From Kiritimatiellia bacterium (GTDB lineage Bacteria; Verrucomicrobiota; Kiritimatiellia; RFP12; UBA1067), in assembly GCA_017521065.1 (NCBI GenBank), contig JAFXEA010000348.1:1-5938 (forward strand): DNA of 5,938 bases, read 5' to 3'. A program made the position numbers and the translations under genes. The stretch's first letter is position 1. The number at the start of each line of letters is the position of its first letter. The notes beneath the pieces were generated by a model. That model was not told the origin of the DNA and did not search any database. It worked only from the letters and a program-made list of their open reading frames with translations. Of this stretch, positions 1-5,938 are shown piece after piece.

Positions 1-189
1 GAGATCGTAGAGCATTGCTGTGGATGCGCCCTCACCTTCCCCCGGAGCCAACCTCCACACTGAATTATCATACTTTCCCCAGCCAGAGGCTCCATTCTCA
101 AATCCGGGATTCACCAGCAGATTATCGCCAAACGCAAAAAGTGTCCCGAAAAAAGCAAATGCAGCCGTACATATTTTTCTGTACGCCAT
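1..189 (-). CDS. Exported carbohydrate-binding-like protein, N-terminal 63 residues (runs off left edge)
   Basis: Only the first 63 codons are present; the frame is open to base 1. The start shows a basic n-region (MAYRKIC), a hydrophobic stretch rich in Ala and Phe, and a likely signal peptidase I site near residues 19-21 (LFA-FG), so the product is probably exported. The mature part begins NLLVNPGFENG, followed by a Trp-containing segment and a Ser/Thr-Ala-Met pattern. This is the usual opening of CBM4/9-type carbohydrate-binding beta-sandwiches attached to secreted glycoside hydrolases. The same layout opens the upstream 860-residue protein (NLLKNGNFEE ... AMMFD), so the two are probably related at least over this module. 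The start at 189 is preferred because a strong GGGGAGA ribosome binding site lies 4 bases upstream. In-frame ATGs at 228, 219 and 213 are alternatives, and the one at 228 overlaps the previous stop as ATGA. The catalytic part, if any, is outside the window, so the function is unknown. Confidence 0.82.
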   Translation of the reverse strand, partial: MAYRKICTAAFAFFGTLFAFGDNLLVNPGFENGASGWGKYDNSVWRLAPGEGEGASTAMLYDL

Positions 190-193
190 ATCT

Positions 194-200
194 TCTCCCC
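194..200 (-). promoter_or_regulatory. Ribosome binding site choosing the start at 189
   Basis: The minus strand reads GGGGAGA, then AGAT, then ATG at 189. This purine-rich site is well placed and the strongest in the gap, which favours 189 over the upstream in-frame ATGs. The ATG at 213 is preceded by GGATATGGGG, a weaker and too close match. The start at 189 also gives a signal peptide of normal length. Confidence 0.6.
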
Positions 201-224
201 ATATGCTCTTCATCCCCATATCCT

Positions 225-2807
225 TCATTTCAACCATCCTGCAAGCGACGGAAGCTTGGACTTGACCTCCTCCATGAAGAATCCGCAATAGCGTTCAGCG
301 CCGGCCTTGGTCGTATGAGTGTTGTCTTTACCGTCAACAGACATCCAGTAGTACTTTGCCGCCTTCGCCTTGCCAAGCGACTTGACTTCCGCAAGTGTCC
401 GTGCATAGAGGTCTATCACCGGAACGTTCAGCTCTGCACCAACTTGCTTCATCGCATTGACGTACGGCCCAAGGCCGCGGTAATCATTGTAGGATCCATC
501 CTTCTTGAACGTGCACGTAGCTACAGAAGTCACAAATACAGGCTTCGCCCCCTTCGCACGTACCTGTTCTGCGAACTTGGCGAGATTCTTGCGGTATCCG
601 TCAAGCGTCACACTCCTGTCAGTACGCGCATTGCAATCGTTATGGCCAAACGATATTATCATCTGGTCTCCAGGACGGGTCTTGGCAAGTGCCTCTCCCC
701 AATAATCATCCGCCTGGAATGTACGCGTCGATTTGCCGCCGTGCGCAGTGTTGACGATTTCAATGCCGTCCTTCATGTGGGGGCGAAGTGATTCGCCCCA
801 ACTGCCGCGGCCGGCCTTCTTGACCATGTGCGGAGCGAGAAGCGAGTCGCCCGCAAGAACCAGACGGCGACCCTTGTCCGTAAGGTGGACAAGTGCGCAT
901 CCGAGCGGCTCCATCTCGACAGCGAGAGTGTCACCGCCTGTAAACTCGACGCCTTCCCCCATTTCCAGGAACCCGCGTTCAAACTTCTCCGAAAGCTTTA
1001 GTTCTGCACGTGCGCCTTCACCAAGGGCATTGACCACAAGCACAAACGAATCATTGCCCATACACCAGCAGCGGGTAAGGAGTTTGCTCTTTTCCGGAAC
1101 TGCAACCTTTACCGGTTCCTCCACCGAGAGCAACACCGGCACGAACTTGCGCACCTCGGTTACAACACGCCTGAATATCGAGGAATTGCGCTCGTAGTCC
1201 TTCTTTGCGAAATCGCTGTCGAAATAGTTCGGGCCATAGAACCTGAGAGCCGATGCTCCGCCCACAATCGCCTGCCATGTCATGTTGCGCAATTCACCGA
1301 AGGTCGGGAAATGCGGCGTTTCCATACCTTTGCCCATTCGGAACCACATCCAGTCAAACGCCTGAACCACAACGCTGAACGGCTTGACGCCCGTTGCTCC
1401 GCTCTTGAGGCCGATAAGCCAGTCCGACACCTGTCCTACCGGCCAACGGCCTATCGGATACGGATCAAGTCCGCAATCATCGAACGTATCGAGAAAGCCG
1501 CGCACATATTCAGGATGATCAAACACCGACTGAGTCGGACGGCTCGGATCATATGTAACGAAAAGTTCATGCTGCTTGACCATTTTCGGTCTAAGTGCGG
1601 GGCGCGGCTCATCGTTCAGATACCAGGACAGCAATTCAGGACGGTCCTTTGCCTGATATATGCGGTTCGTGAGGAAATTGAACTGGTCTTCATATGATTT
1701 CCAACCGCGCTTCACTGTCCAGCGTTCACCGAAATAGAGATTGCCGATGTTACGGATGATCTTCAGGTTGTTTGTACGGCAGAAATCCCAAGTCTCGTCG
1801 GAAGGTTGACTGCCTGTACCGATGGTGTTCAATCCATAATCAATGAAAGACCCAAGTCTCTCAGGGCTGATCTTGCCGACGCTGGTCGCTATCGGGAAGA
1901 ACGGACGGCCTCTGACCATCCAGCGGCCATGCTCATCGTGCCAAACTCTGTATTCAGGAGGACGCTTCGCTAGTCGCTCAAACCTCTTTTCAGCCGTTCC
2001 GATCACCTTGCCGCCCTTCTCCAGTTCAAACTTCAGCGTCTGCTCACCCATTGCGAACCCGGATACGTCTATTTTGAAGAATGCAGTTTCGGCATTCATG
2101 CTGTTCGCCTCGGCGCGTACATCCTTGCCGTTGCTGTCTTTATAGAGGAAGTATCCCTTATAGTCCTTCATATCTACATCACGAATGTTCATAGCGGCGG
2201 CAAGACGCACCTCACCCTGCCATGGCTTGTCGCGATAGGCAGATGTCACCAGGCGTTCGACAATCGGCGGCACATATTCCTCAAGCACTGCTTCGTCGAA
2301 CCATGCCTTGCCTGTCAGCCCCGCCCAGACACTCAGGCAGAACTCGGCATCGACAGTATCGATCGGCACCTCCATGAGGAACTCCTTGATCTCGTACCAG
2401 TCGTTCCATGTACCCTGCATGCCATGCGAATAGCGTCCGCATGTGCGCTTGCCGTTAGAGTCGGTGCCGAGCAGGCTCATCTGAACACCGCCCGAATTCC
2501 TGATCTTTCCGGTCAACCCTTCATGGCGCACCTTAACACGGTAAATGTATCTCTTGCCAGGCTCCAGCTTCACCTTCTGCCTAGGGCCGCTGCGCGGATC
2601 AAGATTGGAGCAGTCGAACATCATCGCATTCGAACCGTTCACCCCCGATCCTTTCTCCGCCTTCCACACGCCCGGCGTGAATCCGCTCCAACCGGCAGGA
2701 TTGCCGTTTGAATCCAACTCTTCAAAGTTCCCGTTCTTCAGCAGATTGCCGTCGGCAAACAGAGAACAGCACGCTGTAAACCCAAATACAAATACTTTCG
2801 CTTTCAT
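225..2807 (-). CDS. Exported multidomain enzyme: CBM-like, glycosidase-like TIM barrel and C-terminal CE12-type SGNH acetylesterase
   Basis: The 860-residue product starts with a signal peptide (MKAKVFVFGF..., likely cleavage after Ala18, LFA-DG). Residues 19-178 look like a CBM4/9-type beta-sandwich (NLLKNGNFEE, GW, terminal AWFDEAVLEE). Residues about 183-283 form a second all-beta linker domain. Residues about 285-560 look like a clan-A TIM barrel with SWYLNDEP, where Glu400 fits the acid/base at the end of strand 4. Residues about 560-645 form a C-terminal beta domain. Residues 649-855 are an SGNH hydrolase closest to rhamnogalacturonan acetylesterase (CE12): GDS with nucleophile Ser655, NTAHGGKST with oxyanion Gly690/691, SFGHND with Asn723, and DNTHTT with Asp828 and His831. 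All catalytic blocks of the esterase are present, so it is probably active in removing acetyl groups from a polysaccharide, perhaps rhamnogalacturonan I. The barrel has Gln482 where a nucleophile Glu would be expected, so its activity is doubtful. The gene lies 22 bp after the repeat protein and just before another CBM-bearing gene. I could not assign the barrel to a numbered GH family. Confidence 0.92.
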   Translation of the reverse strand: MKAKVFVFGFTACCSLFADGNLLKNGNFEELDSNGNPAGWSGFTPGVWKAEKGSGVNGSNAMMFDCSNLDPRSGPRQKVKLEPGKRYIYRVKVRHEGLTGKIRNSGGVQMSLLGTDSNGKRTCGRYSHGMQGTWNDWYEIKEFLMEVPIDTVDAEFCLSVWAGLTGKAWFDEAVLEEYVPPIVERLVTSAYRDKPWQGEVRLAAAMNIRDVDMKDYKGYFLYKDSNGKDVRAEANSMNAETAFFKIDVSGFAMGEQTLKFELEKGGKVIGTAEKRFERLAKRPPEYRVWHDEHGRWMVRGRPFFPIATSVGKISPERLGSFIDYGLNTIGTGSQPSDETWDFCRTNNLKIIRNIGNLYFGERWTVKRGWKSYEDQFNFLTNRIYQAKDRPELLSWYLNDEPRPALRPKMVKQHELFVTYDPSRPTQSVFDHPEYVRGFLDTFDDCGLDPYPIGRWPVGQVSDWLIGLKSGATGVKPFSVVVQAFDWMWFRMGKGMETPHFPTFGELRNMTWQAIVGGASALRFYGPNYFDSDFAKKDYERNSSIFRRVVTEVRKFVPVLLSVEEPVKVAVPEKSKLLTRCWCMGNDSFVLVVNALGEGARAELKLSEKFERGFLEMGEGVEFTGGDTLAVEMEPLGCALVHLTDKGRRLVLAGDSLLAPHMVKKAGRGSWGESLRPHMKDGIEIVNTAHGGKSTRTFQADDYWGEALAKTRPGDQMIISFGHNDCNARTDRSVTLDGYRKNLAKFAEQVRAKGAKPVFVTSVATCTFKKDGSYNDYRGLGPYVNAMKQVGAELNVPVIDLYARTLAEVKSLGKAKAAKYYWMSVDGKDNTHTTKAGAERYCGFFMEEVKSKLPSLAGWLK

Positions 2808-2810
2808 CTT

Positions 2811-2825
2811 AAGGAAACCTTCCTT
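2811..2825 (-). promoter_or_regulatory. Ribosome binding site of the 860-residue enzyme gene, inside a small inverted repeat
   Basis: The minus strand reads AAGGAAGG (2825-2818), followed by a 10-base spacer to the ATG at 2807. The binding site is the left arm of a perfect 6-bp inverted repeat, AAGGAA-GGT-TTCCTT, with a 3-base loop. The hairpin would be weak, because the stem is short and has only two G-C pairs, but it would cover the binding site. The whole gap to the stop codon of the upstream gene is 22 bp, which supports co-transcription. Confidence 0.5.
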
Positions 2826-2829
2826 TAGC

Positions 2830-5505
2830 TTATCGGATTATTACGCGCATTGCGGCAATCTTCGTCACCCTGACGTTTCCATCCGCCGACACTCTCACCT
2901 TGTGCCTGACTGTCTCCTCTCCGTTGACAAGCAAAGTCCAGTCCGAAAGATTATCCATTCCGATGCAGTTCACAGGATTGAACGATGCATTCATGCCGTA
3001 TTCCATGTCCTCGGGTACATTCACAAGCGATATCGTACCGGATTGAGCGAAATCAAACCCGTTAAGCGTTCCGCCGCCTGTCGTCATATCAATTTTGAAG
3101 GATGAAATCCCCTGTCTGCCGCCGCAGGAATTCAAAGTCGCCCCGTGCTTTACGCACACAGAACCCTGCAATGATATCCTTGCCGCATTCTCAGGCTGCT
3201 CAAAGATGAAACCTTGTCTGCGCTTAGCTTCATCCGTAATTGCAAGTGTCAAACTTCCTGCACTATAGAATTTTGGTTTGGAAAGCCAATATCCGGAACC
3301 TGGAGATACAACATTGTTCGTCTCGAAAAGACGCGTCCATTCAAAACCATCGACGCTCCCTTCCACGTAGAAAGATCCAGGCTGCAATCCTCTAGTTGTC
3401 CCATTCGCAGAAACATCATAAGCAAAGTCAAAGGAATTTATCCCATTTGCACCAGCAGGCATGCGGAATATAAGCGGCATCCATGTCGACTCATCTTCGA
3501 CAACCGGAGCCGTCCCCAACGTGGCAGAACCTTCACTGTCACTATCGTCAAAAAGACTATTTAAGTTCTCCGACGAGTAATTATTCCCGTCTTTTGCATA
3601 TGCGAATTGACCAGGGGGAAGGTTACGCCAATTATCACCGAACTGAAGTCCAATCGACTGAGACACACCGTCGGCGTCAAAGAACGCCATTTCCCTTAAC
3701 TTGAATTTCTTGTTCGGGGCATTCTCAGCATCCGTATAGCTCTGCCGAAGTACAAAACGGAACCAGCTATAGGTTGGAGCGACCAGATTCAGGCACCCTC
3801 CCTCAACTGTCAGATCGCCACTGAACGATACACTCGGCAGAAGCTCCCAAAGTCCAGAGCCGCTCTTGGTTATGGATATTGCGCCTCCGTCCGCATCGGA
3901 AAGGTTCATGATCTGGTTTCTGTTGGATCCTTCGCCGTCGAGAGTCAGTGTCTTGGCGTTGTCTCCGCTCGACTTGATTCCGGAGAAGCGGAACAGAGTG
4001 TCCTTATTGTGCAGAATCCGTCCATCTCCCTTCAGTGCTATAATGCGGTTCGTGCTGTAGACATCATTCTTTCCGGTGTATTCAATCGTGCCCTGCGTTC
4101 CTGCCGCCGTGCCGAGAGCGATCGCCCAATCCACTTTTCTGGACGGATCAAGCGCCCCGGTATATGCTTCATAAAGGTTTGTGGCAAAACCCAGTGAACA
4201 GAACTGCCCTGCATCCGCAATGGTATCGTACTGCAACGTTCCATTCTCAACCGAAACTCCGCCCGTAAGTGCGGTTTCCGTTTTCTTGTGCTGATGCAGT
4301 CTCCATGTGCACGTACCCCTTTTCACGAGATGGATCGGACACCATTTGTCATCCTTCGCCCTTTCACGAAGCCAGCAATGGAATCTGTTTGTATGCGATC
4401 CTGTTCCCGTCAATATGAACTCACGGTGCATTGCCGCAGCCTTTGTGCCGGTTTCACATGTGCAATTGGTTACAAGAAGTCCGCCATTTTGCCCTGCATC
4501 AAGAAACACAAACGATCCTACGCCCTCACCACGAACATTGAAGGTAAAATCATTCACTGTTCCGCCCGAACCGAGATACCGGATGCCGCCGCCTTGATTA
4601 TCCTCCGAATCGCCCAACTGTACCAGTTTGCGGCGTCCTATCGTACCGCAAACATCTCCCTCCTTTGCAAAACTCACCATCCCTAGTGCCGCACCTGTCT
4701 CAATGGTATTCCGTTCGGCTCCATATGCCTTTATGACACCTGTTGCGGTCGAATTTGTTCCCCAAAGCTCCACCGGAGAGGCGACATACAGGAATGAATT
4801 GGTGAAACCGGTAAACATTCCGTGAAATACGCTCTTATCCGTCTGGCTGAATATCGTCTGGAAGCGCCCATTATGTGAACCGTGGATAGTACCCTCTCCA
4901 AAGAACATTCTGCAGACTGTATGACCACCATTATTGACGGCATTCAGCAACGCATTTGAGCAGACGTGCAACTCGTCAAAATAATACTTATCGCCCGATG
5001 CTGCATTTTCCAGCAATGTAAGCGTTCCGTTGGACACAATCATTATTGAGAAATAGGATTCCGGATCTGCCGTCGCCGAGAGTTTAAGTTCTCCAAGGCC
5101 TATCTTCGTCAGATTGCCCTTCCCGTAATATTCAGAGCTTCTTTTAGCCGCAATCGTCACTTCACAAGGAAACTCTGCAACCTCATTCTCAGGTACATCC
5201 ACGACAAGGCGACTTGTAGGCGTAATTGGACGGATACGAGCAATTGTGTTTGTTACAAAATCCCAAGATGGTGACGACGAAGAGAGTTTCGCGTCCATGT
5301 CTTCAGGGATAGTTACATAATCACCTTTCGAAGGCGCGACATCTCCAACATAGCTATCACCACTTGACCAGTCAAAATCGCTTCCGCTCAACGAACTCTT
5401 CAGCGTATATTCCTCCGCCCCGACGGACAACGCAGCAAGCGCACAATTCAATACAGCAACACACGACAACGCAAAAGCTCTTGATAACGTTTTCTTGGCA
5501 TTCAT
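2830..5505 (-). CDS. Exported autotransporter-type beta-strand repeat protein with discoidin-like domain
   Basis: The 891-residue product starts with a clear Sec signal peptide (MNAKKTLSRAF, hydrophobic core, likely cleavage after VGA at residue 30). The rest is Gly/Ser/Thr/Asn-rich and predicted to be almost all beta. Three stretches fit the autotransporter-associated beta-strand repeat pattern (lxKxGxGxLxL ... Ggv.V..GtL.l): residues 131-164 (LTKIGLGELKL ... NGTLTL), 391-426 (LVKRGTCTWRL ... VENGTLQY) and 543-574 (ITKSGSGLWEL ... VEGGCLNL). Residues about 578-745 look like a discoidin (F5/8 type C)-type module: WFRFVLRQSY, KFKLREMAFFDADG, then GSFYVEGSVDGFEW. The C-terminus ends in short beta strands (MRVIIR). 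It has no autotransporter beta-barrel, no PEP-CTERM or LPXTG signal and no terminal membrane helix, so the route to the surface is unclear. Sixteen cysteines are present. The start at 5505 has AAAGGAA 9 bases upstream. It is probably the first gene of an operon with the two carbohydrate-active genes. A polysaccharide-binding or adhesive surface role is inferred; no catalytic motif is visible. Confidence 0.9.
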   Translation of the reverse strand: MNAKKTLSRAFALSCVAVLNCALAALSVGAEEYTLKSSLSGSDFDWSSGDSYVGDVAPSKGDYVTIPEDMDAKLSSSSPSWDFVTNTIARIRPITPTSRLVVDVPENEVAEFPCEVTIAAKRSSEYYGKGNLTKIGLGELKLSATADPESYFSIMIVSNGTLTLLENAASGDKYYFDELHVCSNALLNAVNNGGHTVCRMFFGEGTIHGSHNGRFQTIFSQTDKSVFHGMFTGFTNSFLYVASPVELWGTNSTATGVIKAYGAERNTIETGAALGMVSFAKEGDVCGTIGRRKLVQLGDSEDNQGGGIRYLGSGGTVNDFTFNVRGEGVGSFVFLDAGQNGGLLVTNCTCETGTKAAAMHREFILTGTGSHTNRFHCWLRERAKDDKWCPIHLVKRGTCTWRLHQHKKTETALTGGVSVENGTLQYDTIADAGQFCSLGFATNLYEAYTGALDPSRKVDWAIALGTAAGTQGTIEYTGKNDVYSTNRIIALKGDGRILHNKDTLFRFSGIKSSGDNAKTLTLDGEGSNRNQIMNLSDADGGAISITKSGSGLWELLPSVSFSGDLTVEGGCLNLVAPTYSWFRFVLRQSYTDAENAPNKKFKLREMAFFDADGVSQSIGLQFGDNWRNLPPGQFAYAKDGNNYSSENLNSLFDDSDSEGSATLGTAPVVEDESTWMPLIFRMPAGANGINSFDFAYDVSANGTTRGLQPGSFYVEGSVDGFEWTRLFETNNVVSPGSGYWLSKPKFYSAGSLTLAITDEAKRRQGFIFEQPENAARISLQGSVCVKHGATLNSCGGRQGISSFKIDMTTGGGTLNGFDFAQSGTISLVNVPEDMEYGMNASFNPVNCIGMDNLSDWTLLVNGEETVRHKVRVSADGNVRVTKIAAMRVIIR

Positions 5506-5514
5506 GGATTCTTG

Positions 5515-5521
5515 TTCCTTT
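5515..5521 (-). promoter_or_regulatory. Ribosome binding site of the repeat-protein gene
   Basis: The minus strand reads AAAGGAA, then 9 bases, then the ATG at 5505. This supports the chosen start, which also gives a normal-length signal peptide beginning MNAKK. Confidence 0.55.
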
Positions 5522-5544
5522 CATTCTGAAGCAGATTGGCGGCA

Positions 5545-5571
5545 ATAATACCAAAAACATTTTTTTTTCAA
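5545..5571 (-). promoter_or_regulatory. Candidate promoter for the three-gene unit
   Basis: The minus strand has TTGAAA (5571-5566) and TATTAT (5550-5545) separated by 15 bp. The spacing is short for a sigma-70-type promoter; CTTGAA or GCTTGA as the -35 box would give 16 or 17 bp. Most of the spacer is an A-tract. The position fits: downstream of the helicase terminator and about 40 bp before the start codon. A second candidate is TTGAGA (5636-5631) with TATTAA (5612-5607), 18 bp apart, but it begins in the terminator tail. Neither is proven, and promoter consensus in this phylum is poorly known. Confidence 0.35.
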
Positions 5572-5635
5572 GCTAAATTTGAACACAAAGCCACTTGATT
5601 TTACATTTAATACATAGATTTAGAGAAAAATCTCA

Positions 5636-5671
5636 ATAAGAAAAAATAATTCCGTGCCATCAGCACGGAAT
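5636..5671 (-). terminator. Rho-independent terminator after the helicase-like gene
   Basis: A perfect 9-bp inverted repeat (ATTCCGTGC, loop TGATG, GCACGGAAT on the minus strand; arms 5671-5663 and 5657-5649) is followed directly by TATTTTTTCTTATT. Stem, short loop and T-tract are all in the right order for transcription from right to left. It lies about 70 bp after the TGA at 5741. It separates the helicase gene from the exported-protein unit. On the plus strand the hairpin is followed by ordinary sequence with no T-run, so it works in one direction only. Confidence 0.85.
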
Positions 5672-5740
5672 CCATGTTATTGATTAGAAATCTTTAGCTA
5701 TGGGATGTCAATGACTCCTATGCCGTTAAATACAACTCAA

Positions 5741-5938
5741 TCAACGGCGCCATTCAGTGCGCCAGGTCGTCTGCGGCTTGCTGCGGGACGATGACGATCC
5801 AGCGCCCCATCCGCCCCAGCGGTCGCCGCGGGGTTTCGGCTTTTCATATGCTGGCGAAACGGAGCGAACCTCATGCTCGTTGTACATCTCAGGCGGAATC
5901 TCACGCACAAACTGTGAAGGTTCAACAGGACACGCCCC
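5741..5938 (-). CDS. C-terminal end of a UvrD/PcrA/Rep-like DNA helicase (partial)
   Basis: The last 65 codons of a gene entering from the right edge are visible, ending in TGA at 5743-5741. The segment PSQFVREIPPEM near its beginning matches the conserved PSRFLxEIP-type motif found just after the final helicase motifs of superfamily 1A helicases (UvrD, PcrA, Rep), which unwind DNA in repair and replication restart. The remaining roughly 45 residues are a low-complexity tail rich in Arg, Trp, Ser and Pro (WGGWGAGSSSS ... WRTEWRR). I do not see the Tudor-like C-terminal domain that ends many UvrD/PcrA proteins. The assignment rests on one short motif. Because the ATPase motifs are outside the window, which member of the family it is cannot be said. 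It is a housekeeping-type gene unrelated in function to the exported genes and is separated from them by a terminator. Confidence 0.62.
   Translation of the reverse strand, partial: GACPVEPSQFVREIPPEMYNEHEVRSVSPAYEKPKPRGDRWGGWGAGSSSSRSKPQTTWRTEWRR

Noticed and set aside
15..791. 258-codon plus-strand reading frame
   Set aside because: It lies mostly opposite the esterase part of the 860-residue gene, where all SGNH motifs are in the minus-strand frame. Its product is Arg/Cys/Leu-rich, has no recognisable domain and no convincing ribosome binding site.
2763..2807. Possible lipoprotein signal in the 860-residue protein (FTAC, Cys13)
   Set aside because: The -3 position is Phe rather than Leu, Val or Ile, and a good signal peptidase I site (LFA-DG) follows. 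An ordinary exported protein is more likely.
2545..3105. 186-codon plus-strand reading frame spanning the junction of the two large genes
   Set aside because: It is antisense to the signal-peptide end of one real gene and the C-terminus of the other. The composition is not protein-like and no motif is seen.
5372..5560. 62-codon minus-strand frame overlapping the start of the repeat-protein gene
   Set aside because: It would begin inside the candidate promoter region and run out of frame through the signal peptide of the 891-residue gene. No ribosome binding site or domain is seen.
5602..5615. Direct repeat TACAT-TTAA-TACAT in the intergenic region
   Set aside because: Short and AT-rich in an AT-rich region; easily due to chance. 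It could be an operator, but nothing else supports that.
5699..5727. Imperfect inverted repeat just after the helicase-like stop codon
   Set aside because: Only short paired blocks with a bulge and a mismatch, and no T-run follows. The strong terminator is about 30 bp further on.
5506..5740. Possible tRNA, small RNA or riboswitch in the 235-bp intergenic region
   Set aside because: No cloverleaf, CCA end or known riboswitch core is visible; only the terminator and the promoter-like elements can be supported.
5737..5925. 62-codon minus-strand frame near the right edge
   Set aside because: It overlaps, in another frame, the helicase tail that carries PSQFVREIPPEM. That frame is open to the edge and is followed by a terminator, so it is the real one.

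Overview
All the genes I can support lie on the minus strand, so the window reads biologically from right to left. Three consecutive ORFs begin with Sec signal peptides. They encode a large repeat-bearing surface or secreted protein and two carbohydrate-active proteins. The most likely source is a polysaccharide-degrading bacterium of the Verrucomicrobiota/Kiritimatiellota/Lentisphaerota group (PVC superphylum). This is inferred from autotransporter-type beta-strand repeats without a translocator domain, a discoidin-like module embedded after the last repeat, and multidomain glycosidase/esterase fusions. No marker gene settles the taxonomy.

Layout from right to left: (1) 5938-5741 is the C-terminal end of a gene that resembles a UvrD/PcrA/Rep-family DNA helicase. 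(2) 5740-5506 is an AT-rich intergenic region. It holds a convincing rho-independent terminator for the helicase gene (5671-5636) and then a plausible promoter and ribosome binding site for the next gene. (3) 5505-2830 encodes an 891-residue exported protein with a signal peptide, three recognisable autotransporter-associated beta-strand repeat segments and a discoidin (F5/8 type C)-like domain. (4) After only 22 bp, 2807-225 encodes an 860-residue exported protein. Its order is signal peptide, carbohydrate-binding-like beta-sandwich, second beta-sandwich, glycosidase-like TIM barrel, small beta domain, and a C-terminal SGNH esterase of the rhamnogalacturonan-acetylesterase (CE12) type. (5) After 35 bp or less, 189-1 is the start of a third exported protein. 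Its N-terminus resembles that of the 860-residue protein, and it runs off the left edge.

Genes 3 to 5 look like one transcription unit: same strand, short gaps, no terminator between them. The promoter region behind the helicase terminator would drive all three. A reasonable joint role is binding and degrading an acetylated polysaccharide such as pectin (rhamnogalacturonan) outside the cytoplasm. The repeat/discoidin protein would act at the cell surface, the esterase would remove acetyl groups, and the glycosidase-like parts would bind or cut the chain. The substrate is inferred from the esterase family only.

Points worth a second look: the glycosidase-esterase fusion, a Gln where the barrel's catalytic nucleophile is expected, a 9-bp homopolymer inside the candidate promoter spacer, and a small hairpin over the ribosome binding site of the enzyme gene.
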